Assembly (NCBI RefSeq): GCF_006385685.1
Contig: NZ_VFRP01000008.1
Location: 1-64,000 of the forward strand
DNA: 64,000 bases
Reading direction: 5' to 3'
From: Amaricoccus solimangrovi
GTDB lineage: Bacteria; Pseudomonadota; Alphaproteobacteria; Rhodobacterales; Rhodobacteraceae
This document shows, one piece after another, positions 33,782-41,965 of the stretch. Numbering within the stretch: position 1 is the first letter of the stretch; the number at the start of each line of letters is the position of its first letter. Under the pieces are notes generated by a model. The model did no database searches and was not told the DNA's origin. It worked only from the letters and a program-made list of their open reading frames with translations. A program made the position numbers and the translations under genes.

Positions 33782-34579
33782 TCAGGCCGCGGCCGTCAGG
33801 CTGGCCCCGACATGATCCATGCTGGCGCGGACGGCGGCCTCGGGATCGGCGAGTTCGTGCACCTCGGTGGCGAAGGGCTCGAAGCTGAACGGGCCTTCGT
33901 AGCCGAGCGCGAGCAGTTCGCGGACCTGGGGCAGGTTTCCGAGCCGGTCGGCGCCGTCGACCAGCACGCGGTGCGCGTCGAGCATGTCGGCGACGGCCAC
34001 GGCGGGATTGGTCACGCCGGAGATGTGCACGAGCCCCGTCATCTCGGGAAAGAACTCGGTCTCGCCCGCGAGATGGTGGTGGAAGGTGTCGTGCACGAGC
34101 TTGTAGGTGCCCTCGCCGCCGGCCTCCCGGATCGCCGTCACCGCCTCTGCCTTGGTGCGCATCGAGGAAACGGGGAAGCCGAGCGGCTCGACCAGGCCGG
34201 TCAGCCCACGCTCGTCCAGGATCGGCTTCATCGCCGTGAGCGCCTCGACCAGCCTGTCATGGCCGATCTTCGTCCCGTCGTTGCGCGGGCACATCACCAG
34301 CGCCTTCGCCCCGGCCGCCTTCGCGTAATCGGCCATGGCGACCGCGCGCTCCGGCAGATCGCCGGTCCAGTCGTTGAACGGGTAGAGCGCGTTGATCGAG
34401 ATGATGGTGACGCCCGCCTTCGCGGCCTCGGCCTTCACGTCCCCGGCCTTCCAGGCGCCGAGCACGTCGGGCAGGTCGTTGCGGATCTCGACCTCGGTGA
34501 TGCCGAGCCCGCGCGCCAGCGCGAAGAACTCGGGCAGCGGCAGTTTCGGCGTGGTGATGTGGTTCAGTGCGAAGCGCAT
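33782..34579 (-). CDS. TIM-barrel sugar isomerase/epimerase (IolI-like)
   Basis: Xylose-isomerase-like TIM barrel of 265 residues. It opens MRFALNHITTPKLPLPEFFA and includes VEIRNDLPDVLG, SINALYPFNDW, PRNDG, VEPLGFPVSSMRTKAEAV, KLVHDTFHHHLAGE and HISGVTNPAVAVADM, the metal-site Glu/His/Asp pattern of IolI (2-keto-myo-inositol isomerase) and related proteins. The ATG at 34579 was chosen because the barrel begins there. No inositol genes lie nearby, so the true substrate may differ; a hydroxypyruvate isomerase or ketose epimerase is possible. It is a single gene between the tct operon and dadA. Confidence 0.75.
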   Translation of the reverse strand: MRFALNHITTPKLPLPEFFALARGLGITEVEIRNDLPDVLGAWKAGDVKAEAAKAGVTIISINALYPFNDWTGDLPERAVAMADYAKAAGAKALVMCPRNDGTKIGHDRLVEALTAMKPILDERGLTGLVEPLGFPVSSMRTKAEAVTAIREAGGEGTYKLVHDTFHHHLAGETEFFPEMTGLVHISGVTNPAVAVADMLDAHRVLVDGADRLGNLPQVRELLALGYEGPFSFEPFATEVHELADPEAAVRASMDHVGASLTAAA

Positions 34580-34771
34580 GGATCTGCCTTTCAGGCGTAG
34601 AGGGCGTGGCGGAAGGGACGCGGGATGGGAACGCGCGTGCGTCGGGGGGAGAAATCCTCCCAATCTCCACGCCGGTCAATCGGCGGGAGGAGCGGGGACC
34701 TATCAATCCGGATGGAAAGCGACGGCTTCGGGATGAAAACCTATCCCAAAGTCACGTACCGCCGGGAGGCC

Positions 34772-36064
34772 TCAGGCCGCGAGCGCCCTCGGGAACCGGG
34801 CGCCGCGCACCGCGGAATAGCGGTCGAGCCCGAGCGGGCGGGCGTCGATTTCCGGCGCGCGGCCCGAGACCAGGTCGGCGAGGACGGCGCCCGAGCCGCA
34901 GGCCATGGTCCAGCCCAGCGTGCCATGGCCGGTGTTGAGCCACAGGTTCGGATATTTCGCCCGGCCGATCACCGGGGGTCCGTCGGGCGTCATCGGCCGG
35001 TGGCCGGCCCAGAAGCTCCCCGCCTTCGCATCGCCGCCGGCGGGGTAGAGGTCCGAGACGACATGTTCGAGCGTCGCCCGGCGGTTCGGGTGCAGCTCGG
35101 TCGAGTAGCCGTCGAGTTCGGCCATGCCGCCGACGCGGATCCGGTCGCCGAGCCGGGTGATCGCGACCTTGTGCTTCTCGTCCATCACCGTCGATTGCGG
35201 CGCACCCGAGGGATCGGTGATCGGCACTGTCAGCGAATAGCCCTTCACCGGGTAGACCGGCAGGTCGATGCCATGCTCCCTCAGCATCAGCGGCGAATGG
35301 CTGCCGAGCGCGAGGACATAGGCGTCTCCGGTCACCAGGCCCGCGCTCGTCGCGACCCCGGCGACGCGGCCACCCTCGGCCACGATACGCTCGATCTTCA
35401 CGCCGTGGCGGAACTCGGCGCCCCGGGCGGCGGCGAGATCGCGCAGCGCGTTGGTGAACTTGAAGCAGTCCCCGGTCTCGTCGTTCGGCAGCCTGAGGCC
35501 GCCGACGAACCTCTCACGCACCCGCGCCAGCGCCGGCTCGGCCGCGACGCAGCCCTCCGGGTCGAGCAGCATGTTGGGCACGCCGAGCGCGTCCAGCACC
35601 TTCTGGTCCTTCGCGGCCCCGGCCATCAGCTTCTCGGTCCGGAACAGCTGCAGCGTGCCTTGCGTCCGCGCGTCATAGGCGACGCCGGTCCCGGCGCGCA
35701 GCGCCTTCAGCATGTCGTGGCTGTATTCGGCGATCGGGACCATGCGGCTCTTGTTCACCGCGTAGCGCGCGGCGGTGCAGTTGCGCAGCATCGCGACGCC
35801 GAAGCGCCAGAAGGCCGCGTCGAAGCTCGGATGGATGAGCAGCGGGCTGTGCCGCATCAGCATCCACTTGATCGCCTTCACCGGGATGCCCGGCGCCGCC
35901 CAGGGCGAGGCGTAACCGGGCGAGATCTCGCCCGCGTTGGCGAAGCTCGTCTCGAGCGCGGGGCCCGGCTGGCGGTCGAGCAGGGTCACCTCGTGACCGG
36001 CGGCCGCGAGATACCACGCACTCGTCACGCCGATCACACCGCCGCCGAGGATGACGATCTTCAT
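34772..36064 (-). CDS. dadA: D-amino-acid dehydrogenase (DadA)
   Basis: FAD-dependent, membrane-associated dehydrogenase of 430 residues that oxidises D-alanine to pyruvate and passes electrons to quinone. The FAD motif VILGGGVIGVTSAWYLAAAG is at the N-terminus, followed by ETSFANAGEISPGYASPWAA, then KGYSLTVPI and the C-terminal NTGHGTLGWTMACGSG. All are characteristic of DadA. Its ATG overlaps the stop of the alanine racemase remnant in an ATGA. The normal order is aminotransferase-dadX-dadA, so the IS element in dadX is probably polar on this gene unless the insertion provides a promoter. Confidence 0.93.
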   Translation of the reverse strand: MKIVILGGGVIGVTSAWYLAAAGHEVTLLDRQPGPALETSFANAGEISPGYASPWAAPGIPVKAIKWMLMRHSPLLIHPSFDAAFWRFGVAMLRNCTAARYAVNKSRMVPIAEYSHDMLKALRAGTGVAYDARTQGTLQLFRTEKLMAGAAKDQKVLDALGVPNMLLDPEGCVAAEPALARVRERFVGGLRLPNDETGDCFKFTNALRDLAAARGAEFRHGVKIERIVAEGGRVAGVATSAGLVTGDAYVLALGSHSPLMLREHGIDLPVYPVKGYSLTVPITDPSGAPQSTVMDEKHKVAITRLGDRIRVGGMAELDGYSTELHPNRRATLEHVVSDLYPAGGDAKAGSFWAGHRPMTPDGPPVIGRAKYPNLWLNTGHGTLGWTMACGSGAVLADLVSGRAPEIDARPLGLDRYSAVRGARFPRALAA

Positions 36065-36701
36065 GCGGAGAGCCTTTCGGTCTGGGCGTTGGCATAGCGG
36101 CGGGCATAGCGGCTGCCGAGCGAGGTCAGGATTTCGTAGCCGATCGTGCCGGCCGCCGAGGCGACGGCGTCCACCGGATTGCGCGGCCCGATCAGCTCGA
36201 CGAAGCCGCCCGCGGCTGCTTCGGGCGCGTCGGTCACGTCGAGGGTGACGCTGTCCATCGACACGATGCCGACGAGTGGCACGGCCGTCTCGCCGACATG
36301 GGCGATGGCCCGGTGGCTGAGGCCGCGGAGATAGCCGTCGGCATAGCCCACCGAGACGGTGGCGATCCGGCTCGGCCGAGCGGCGGTCCAGCCGGCGCCG
36401 TAGCCGACGTTCGCGCCGACGGGAATGTCGCGGATCTGGACGATCCGGCCCGACAGACGCACGACGGGCCGCATCGGGTTCGCCTCGCCCGCGACCGGGG
36501 CGAGGCCGTAGAGCGCGGCGCCGGGACGGGCGAGCTCGAAGTGGAAATCGGCGCCGAGGAAGATGCCCGAGGAATTGGCGAGGCTCGCCGGCGCGGCGGG
36601 CAGCCGGCGCCGCGCCGCCTCGAACCGCGCGAACTGGGCGCGGTTCATCTCGTGAGCCCGCCGTTCGGCGCAGGCGAGATGGCTCATGAGGAGGCGCGGA
36701 G
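36061..36701 (-). pseudogene. dadX: Alanine racemase (dadX), 3' part, cut off by an IS630-type insertion
   Basis: The C-terminal two thirds of a PLP-dependent alanine racemase: RLLMSHLACAERRAHEMN, SLANSSGIFLGADFHFELAR, RPGAALYG, the catalytic Tyr region GANVGYGAGWTA and VSMDSVTLDV. It continues the 5' piece at 37868-38344, and the two are separated by a 1,160-bp element. If the element plus one copy of a flanking TGA (minus strand) is removed, the pieces join at GL/TPRLLMSH with the spacing normal for the family. The downstream part may still be translated from an internal start, but it lacks the PLP-binding Lys, so it cannot be active. Confidence 0.9.
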
Positions 36702-37776
36702 TCATACCAACGCGCATTGATCAAACCCTTCGGCCCAGTCGCGCCGTCCTATGGATCGAATGCGCCACGGTTGGCCGATCAGGTCGTTCCAGGCATCGCA
36801 GCAATGGGCGACGATGTCGTCGTAGCCCTTGAAGACCGGTTCGAGAGCCAGTTCTCGCGGAGAAACTGCCAGATGTTCTCCATAGGGTTCAGTTCTGGCG
36901 AGCGCGGCGGCAGGGGCAGGATCGTGATATTGTCCGGCACGACGAGAGCGCCGGCGAGATGCCATCCCGCCTGGTCGAGGATCAGCACGGCGTGCGCGTC
37001 GGGCGCGACCATGGCGCTGATCTCGGCGAGATGCGCCCGCATCGCGGCGGTGTCGCAGAAGGGCATGACCAGTCCGGCGCCCTTGCCCTCGGCCGGGCAG
37101 ATCGCCCCGAAGATATACGCCCATTGGGTGCGCTGGTCATGCGGCGCCCGGGGCCGGGTCCCGCGCCGGGCCCATCGGCGCGTGAGCTTGTTCTTCTGCC
37201 CGACGCGGGCCTCGTCTTGAAACCACAGCTCTATGCGCTTGCCGGGATGCGCGGCGCTGATCTCCGCCACGCGCTCCGGGAGACTTTTTTAAAGCCCTCC
37301 GCCGCTTCGGGATCCTGCGCGTAGTGGCGCGGCCGGGCGGAGAGCTTGCGGAAGCCGAGCGCGCGCAGTTCCCGCCCCACGGTCGCCTCGCTCACCGAGA
37401 CCCGGAACTCTTCCCAGAGCCACTGGACCAGATCGATCAGCCGCCAGCGGACCACCCCGTCGCGCCACGGCTCCGGGCCAGCCTCGACGACCCGCGCCAG
37501 TGCCGTGCGCTGATCCGCCGAAAGCGTCGGAGATTTGCCCGGCGCCTTGCGGTCGAGGAGCCCGTCCGGACCCTCGGCGTTGAAGCGCAGCACCCAGTCC
37601 CGCACGATCTGGAGCCCGACCCCGCCAATCCTGGCCGCCTCCGTCCGGCTTCCGCCGTCGCGGATCACCGCCAGCGCCAGAAGCCGCCGGACCTGCTTCG
37701 CATCCCGGCTCTCGCGTGCCAGTCGTCGCAATTCATCACCGGAAAAGTCGCCCCGAAGCTCGATCGCCGCCGCCAT
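36702..37776 (-). pseudogene. IS630-family transposase, frameshifted
   Basis: A DDE transposase in three reading-frame pieces. The N-terminal part (37776 to about 37285) has the HTH region LRRLARESRDAKQVRRLLAL and ends at GFKK. The central part continues after a run of six A (minus strand, 37290-37285) as SLPERVAEISAAHPGKR and carries the catalytic Asp motifs WFQDEARVGQKN and LILDQAGWHLAG plus PPRSPELNPMENIWQF with the Glu. The A6 slip may be programmed, as in some IS630 relatives. A second shift near 36836-36841 (one base missing in NWLSNR-FKGYDD) is not expected for a working element. The last codons read DWAEGF then DQCALV, ending at a TGA in the flank. The element is probably inactive. 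Confidence 0.85.
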
Positions 37777-37864
37777 GGAAAAACCCCAACCTGTTTTCCA
37801 GGATGAATCATGCCAGACGCGATCCGGGAAGCCCTTGGTGAGTCATGCTCTCCGAGGGTTGGTA
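36705..37864 (-). mobile_element. IS630-family insertion sequence inside dadX
   Basis: A 1,160-bp element bounded by TACCAAC and GTTGGTA inverted ends (36705-36711 and 37858-37864), with weaker complementarity further in (GATCAAACCCTTC against GACTCACCAAGGGCTTC). The trinucleotide TCA (plus strand) flanks both ends (36702-36704, 37865-37867). The family norm is duplication of a TA target, which would put the ends at CCAAC, but only removal of TCA plus the whole 1,160 bp restores a normal dadX spacing. Length and a single transposase are typical of IS630. Confidence 0.8.
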
Positions 37865-37867
37865 TCA

Positions 37868-38344
37868 GGCCCGCCAGCCGTGTCGGATCGGCGGCGAGGA
37901 TGGCGAGCTCGTCCTCCGGCAGCCCATCCGCGACATGCCGGTATCGACCTGGATCGCCGCGGGCAGCGGCCTGCCCCTGCGCGACGCCAGAGCCGTCCAG
38001 GCGTCGACCTGCCCGAGGCTGTTCAGCACGGGGATGATCTCGGCCGCGGCGCAGTCGGCTTCGGCTCCCGGCGGCAGACCGTTCAGGACGAGGATCTCCG
38101 TTCCGATCGGAAGCGCCGGGCGCAGCGCGAGCGCTTCGTCGAGGTGGGCGACGAAGAACCGCCGCGCGCCCTCGGCGTGGAGGGCGGAGGCGACGACCGC
38201 CGCCCCGAGCCCGTAGGCGTCCGCCTTCACGACCGCCGCGCAGGCGCCCCGCGTCCGCGCGCGGAGGTCGCGGTAGTTGGCGCGGATCGCGCCGAGGTCG
38301 ATCTCGAGCAGCGCGCCGGCGTGGCGCGGATCGGTGCCGGTCAT
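37868..38344 (-). pseudogene. dadX: Alanine racemase (dadX), 5' part, with an extra one-base deletion
   Basis: N-terminal third of the racemase: LLEIDLGAIRANYRDLRART, the PLP-Lys motif AAVVKADAYGLGAAVVA and PAAIQVDTGMSRMG. After DTGMSRMG the frame shifts by one base (near 37923-37935, where GGCTGCCGG appears to lack one C or G); the other frame continues LPEDELAILAADPTRLAGLI up to the IS end. So the gene carries two lesions. It follows the aminotransferase gene after 21 bp and belongs to the aminotransferase-dadX-dadA operon. The combined restored length is 373 residues, normal for the family. Confidence 0.88.
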
Positions 38345-38365
38345 CGTCTCGCCCCGCCGCCCGGA

Positions 38366-39697
38366 TCAGGCCGCGCGGGCGAGCGCGTCGCCGAGGGTGG
38401 CGACGATCTCGTCGATCTGGCTTTCCGCGACGATCAGCGGGGGCGAGAGCGCGATGATGTCGCCGGTGACGCGGATCAGCAGGCCCTTCGCGAGACAGTC
38501 GGTGAAGACGTCGTAGGCGCGCGTCCCGGCCGCGCCCTCGCGCGAGCCGAGCTCGATGCCCGCGATCAGGCCGATGGTGCGGATGTCGATGACGTGCTTC
38601 GCGGACCTCAGCGAATGGATCGCGTCGTCCCACTTCGCCTGAAGCTCGGCCGCGCGGGTCAGCAGCCCGTCGCCCTCGTAGATGTCGAGCGCGGCGAGGC
38701 CGGCGGCGCAGGCGACCGGGTGGCCGGAATAGGTATAGCCGTGGAAGAGCTCGATCGCGTTCTCCGGCCCGGTCATCAGCGCGTCGTGGACGGCGCGCGA
38801 GGTGAATACCGCGCCCATCGGGATCACGCCGTTGGTGAGCCCCTTGGCCGTCGTCACGATGTCGGGCGTCACGCCGAGGAAGTCGGTGGCGAAGGGCGCG
38901 CCGAGGCGGCCGAAGCCGGTGATGACCTCGTCGAAGATCAGCAGGATGCCATGCTTCGTCGCGATCTCGCGCAGCCGCTCGAGATAGCCCTTCGGCGGCA
39001 CCAGCACGCCGGTCGAACCCGCCACCGGCTCGACGATCACGGCGGCGATGGTCTCGGCGCCGTGCAGGTCGACCATGCGCTGGAGATCGTCCGCGAGTTC
39101 CGCGCCATGCTCCGGCTGGCCCTTCGCGAAGGCGTTCCGCGCGAGGTCGTGCGTGTGGCGCAGGTGGTCGGCCGGGATCTGCGGAAAGACCCGGCGGTTG
39201 TTGACGAGCCCGCCGACCGAGATGCCGCCGAAGCCGACGCCGTGATAGCCGCGCTCGCGGCCGATCACGCGGGTGCGCGTCCCCTGCCCGATCGCGCGCT
39301 GATAGGCGATGGCGATCTTCAGGGCGGTATCGACCGATTCCGACCCCGAGCCGGTGTAGAAGATCCGGTCGAGCTTCGCCCCTTCCGGCCCGGGCGCGAT
39401 CGCGGCGAGCCGCTCGGCGAAGTCGAAGGCGATCGGGTGGCCCATGTTGAACGAGGGCGCGTAGTCGAGCGTCGAAAGCTGCCGGCTCACCGCCTCGGTG
39501 ATCCGCCGCCGCCCGTGGCCCGCGTTGCAGCACCAGAGCCCGGCGGTGCCGTCGAGCACCTTATGCCCGTCGGCGGAGGTGTAGTGCATCCCCTCCGCCG
39601 CCACGAGCAGCCGCGGCGCCGCCTTGAACTGCCGGTTGGCGGTGAAGGGCATCCAGTAGCTGTCGAGCTTCGGCGTGTTCGGGCGGTCGAGCGGCAT
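38366..39697 (-). CDS. Omega-amino acid:pyruvate aminotransferase (beta-alanine-pyruvate transaminase type)
   Basis: Class III PLP aminotransferase of 443 residues. Signatures are WMPFTANRQFKAAPRLLVAA (typical of beta-alanine:pyruvate transaminase), YTGSGSESVDTALKIAIAYQ, RERGYHGVGFGGISVGG, the PLP-Asp region LIFDEVITGFGRLG and the PLP Lys in TTAKGLTNGVIPMGAVF. The ATG at 39697 fits the family start. In the operon with dadX and dadA it would make L-alanine from pyruvate and an omega-amino acid, and the two downstream enzymes would return it to pyruvate. Beta-alanine would yield malonate semialdehyde. A divergent XRE/cupin regulator lies 127 bp upstream. Confidence 0.9.
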   Translation of the reverse strand: MPLDRPNTPKLDSYWMPFTANRQFKAAPRLLVAAEGMHYTSADGHKVLDGTAGLWCCNAGHGRRRITEAVSRQLSTLDYAPSFNMGHPIAFDFAERLAAIAPGPEGAKLDRIFYTGSGSESVDTALKIAIAYQRAIGQGTRTRVIGRERGYHGVGFGGISVGGLVNNRRVFPQIPADHLRHTHDLARNAFAKGQPEHGAELADDLQRMVDLHGAETIAAVIVEPVAGSTGVLVPPKGYLERLREIATKHGILLIFDEVITGFGRLGAPFATDFLGVTPDIVTTAKGLTNGVIPMGAVFTSRAVHDALMTGPENAIELFHGYTYSGHPVACAAGLAALDIYEGDGLLTRAAELQAKWDDAIHSLRSAKHVIDIRTIGLIAGIELGSREGAAGTRAYDVFTDCLAKGLLIRVTGDIIALSPPLIVAESQIDEIVATLGDALARAA

Positions 39698-39764
39698 GGC
39701 GGGTCTCCCTGAGTGATGACGGGTATAGGCCATGTGGAGAAGATCCGAACAAGTCTGTTTCTGA

Positions 39765-39793
39765 TTGGAGGCAAGCCACTGATTTGATATGAT
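39765..39793 (+). promoter_or_regulatory. Predicted promoter of the XRE/cupin regulator
   Basis: TTGGAG (39765-39770) and TATGAT (39788-39793) are spaced by 17 bases, with the start codon about 30 bases downstream of the -10. A CATTG/CAATG inverted repeat (39805-39809, 39822-39826) overlaps the start codon and could be an autoregulatory operator. Confidence 0.5.
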
Positions 39794-39823
39794 CCATGCA
39801 GATACATTGCTGGATATCGAACA

Positions 39824-40390
39824 ATGGAAACACGCTCCCCGACTCAGGTCGATCTCGGCGGCCGGCTGCGGCATCTGCGGATGCTCCACGGCCTCTCGCA
39901 GCGCGAGCTCGCCAAGCGCGCCGGGGTCACCAATTCGACGATCTCGCTCATCGAGTCGAACGGCACCAATCCCTCCGTCGGCGCGCTGAAGCGCATCCTC
40001 GACGGCATCCCGGTCGGGCTCGCGGAATTCTTCGCCTTCGAGCCGGAGCGGCCGCGCAAGGCGTTCTACGCCGCCGAGGAACTCGTGGAGATCGGCAAGG
40101 GTCCGGTCTCCTACCGGCAGGTCGGCGAGACGATGTTCGGCCGGTCCCTGCAGATCCTGAGGGAATGCTACCAGCCGGGCGCCGATACCGGCAAGGTGCC
40201 GCTCAGCCACGAGGGCGAGGAAGGCGGCGTGGTGATCTCCGGCCGGCTCGAGGTGACGGTCGAGGACGAGCGCCGCGTGCTCGGCCCCGGCGACGCCTAC
40301 TGCTTCGAGAGCCGCCGCCCGCACCGCTTCCGCTGCGTCGGAAGCGAGCCCTGCGAGGTCGTCAGCGCCTGTACCCCGCCCAGTTTCTGA
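39824..40390 (+). CDS. XRE-family regulator with C-terminal cupin domain
   Basis: Regulator of 188 residues. The N-terminal helix-turn-helix is LRMLHGLSQRELAKRAGVTN followed by STISLIESNGTNPSVG. The C-terminal cupin (about residues 105-185) has PLSHEGEEGGVVISGRLEVT and GPGDAYCFESRRPHRFRCVG. This is the PuuR-like architecture found beside polyamine, amino-acid and aminotransferase genes. It is divergent from the omega-aminotransferase/dadXA operon and lies just upstream of the convergent hydroxyproline operon end. Regulation of the aminotransferase operon by an amino or keto acid is likely from position. Confidence 0.88.
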   Translation: METRSPTQVDLGGRLRHLRMLHGLSQRELAKRAGVTNSTISLIESNGTNPSVGALKRILDGIPVGLAEFFAFEPERPRKAFYAAEELVEIGKGPVSYRQVGETMFGRSLQILRECYQPGADTGKVPLSHEGEEGGVVISGRLEVTVEDERRVLGPGDAYCFESRRPHRFRCVGSEPCEVVSACTPPSF

Positions 40391-40393
40391 CGA

Positions 40394-41965
40394 TCAGACG
40401 AAGAGCGCGCGAATGGTGTCGGTCACCGGGATCCCCCGCTTCTCCGCCGCGTCGCGGTGCCGATAGCGGCGGTCGGAGGGCAGGCGGCCGATGCCGTGGG
40501 CGCGCAGGACGTCGATGAAACCGGCGACGCGCGCGGCAAAGCCATCCTGGCCTCGGGACGGATCGATCACGATGAGAAACTGGCCGGTTCGCGGCGACTG
40601 GTTGCCGTTCTCGAAACCGCTCTCGTGCGAGAAGCCGCCACCGGTCAGGCTCGAGGCCAGCACCTCGACCATCAGCGACAGCGCGGCGCCCTTGTGGCCG
40701 CCGAAGGGCAAGGCGTCGCCATGGGCCAGGATCTCGTCCGGATCATCGATATCGCGGCCGCCCCGACCGAGGCCGGTCCCGATCGGCACCTCGCGGTCCT
40801 CGTCGCGGACGATACGGAGATCGCCGTTCGAGGTCGTCGAGGTGGCGAGATCCATCGCCAGAGGGCGCGCGCCTGCGACGGGACACCCGAAGGCGATCGG
40901 GTTGGTGCCGAACACGTTGCGCGTCGCGCCGCGCATCGTCACCGTCGGCCCGCCCGCCACCATGGTCAGGGCCACGAGTCCCGCTTCGGCGAAGGGTTCG
41001 AGGTCGGGCCAGAGCGCGCTGAAGTGGTGCGAGTTTCGCATCATCACCGTCGCCGTGCCCGCCTCGGCCAGCATTTCGTGGATCGTCGTCGTCGCACGGG
41101 CGAGCGCCGGCTGAGCGAAGCCGCCGCGCGCATCGATCCGCGGCGCCCCGGCGGCGACGCGGTCGAACTCGGGCTCCGCGGCCGCGTCGATCGCGCCACT
41201 CCCCAGCGACGCGCGATAGCCCGGGACGCGGGAGACGCCATGGCTGAGGCCGCCGTCGCGCTTGCGGCGGACTGGACCCATGAATTCGGTGTTGGTGAGG
41301 CCGGGCATCGCCGGATTCTCCGGATGCGCGACCGCGAGCTGCGCCGCCGCCGCGGCCTTGATCCTCTGGCCCAGCACACAGAGGTCACGCGCCTCCGACG
41401 GCTCGATGGCGAAGCCGCGCGCGGCCGCGTCGACCATCGCCTCGGTCATGCCGCCATCGGCGACGCTGACCGGGATGGTGCCGAGGCCCTCGACCTCGAC
41501 CGGCGCGTCGAGGTGGTAGCAGAACGCCGGCTGGTTCACGAGGCGCACGCTCGTCACCTTGCCGCCCTCGCATGCGCAGCGGAGCCGGATCAAGCCCGCG
41601 GGGCTTTCGAGCGTCAGTTCCGTCACCGGCTCGATCATCGGCAGGATGCCGGTCTCCAGCAGCACCGTCGCCACGCACATGGTGTTGGAGCCCGACATCG
41701 CCGGATACTCGGTGGTCTCGAGGATCACGTAGCCCATCCGGGCCGCGGGATGGTTCGAGGGCAGGACGATGTTGGCGTTGTGCCAGACCGCGCCGCGCGG
41801 CTCGAACAGGATGAACTCGCGGATGTCGTCCATCCCCGCCTCGAGATGGAGCTTCTTGTCGAACATGGTGGCGCCGGGAACCTGACCGACGCCGCCGGTG
41901 ATGACCCTGCCGATCTCGCCTTCCGCATGGCAGTCGACGACGTTGAGCACCCGGCGCCAGCGCAT
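40394..41965 (-). CDS. Chimera: N-terminal half of a proline-racemase-family 3-hydroxyproline dehydratase fused to a truncated Ldh-family reductase
   Basis: One open frame of 523 residues made of parts of two genes. Residues 1 to about 238 match the first part of a proline-racemase-family protein, with VVDCHAEGEIGRVITGGVG and YPAMSGSNTMCVATVLLETG, where Ser replaces the first catalytic Cys, as in trans-3-hydroxy-L-proline dehydratases. The match stops at NTEFMGPVRRKRDG, so the half with the second catalytic Cys is missing. From GLSHGVSRVPGY onwards it is an Ldh/MDH-family NAD(P) reductase (RNSHHFSALWPDLEPFAEAG, RNVFGTNPIAF, LPFGGHKGAALSLMVEVLAS) lacking roughly the first 40 residues. The reductase type fits Delta1-pyrroline-2-carboxylate reduction to proline. 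A deletion near 41243-41256 is the simplest origin. Dehydratase activity is unlikely; reductase activity is uncertain. Confidence 0.85.
   Translation of the reverse strand: MRWRRVLNVVDCHAEGEIGRVITGGVGQVPGATMFDKKLHLEAGMDDIREFILFEPRGAVWHNANIVLPSNHPAARMGYVILETTEYPAMSGSNTMCVATVLLETGILPMIEPVTELTLESPAGLIRLRCACEGGKVTSVRLVNQPAFCYHLDAPVEVEGLGTIPVSVADGGMTEAMVDAAARGFAIEPSEARDLCVLGQRIKAAAAAQLAVAHPENPAMPGLTNTEFMGPVRRKRDGGLSHGVSRVPGYRASLGSGAIDAAAEPEFDRVAAGAPRIDARGGFAQPALARATTTIHEMLAEAGTATVMMRNSHHFSALWPDLEPFAEAGLVALTMVAGGPTVTMRGATRNVFGTNPIAFGCPVAGARPLAMDLATSTTSNGDLRIVRDEDREVPIGTGLGRGGRDIDDPDEILAHGDALPFGGHKGAALSLMVEVLASSLTGGGFSHESGFENGNQSPRTGQFLIVIDPSRGQDGFAARVAGFIDVLRAHGIGRLPSDRRYRHRDAAEKRGIPVTDTIRALFV

Noticed and set aside
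34772-36724. Long frame extending dadA upstream
   Set aside because: Residues before MKIVILGGG match no protein family and lie over the dadX remnant in another frame.
36705-37864. TA target duplication as the firm IS boundary
   Set aside because: The TA assignment gives an out-of-frame dadX after excision; kept as an alternative but not adopted.
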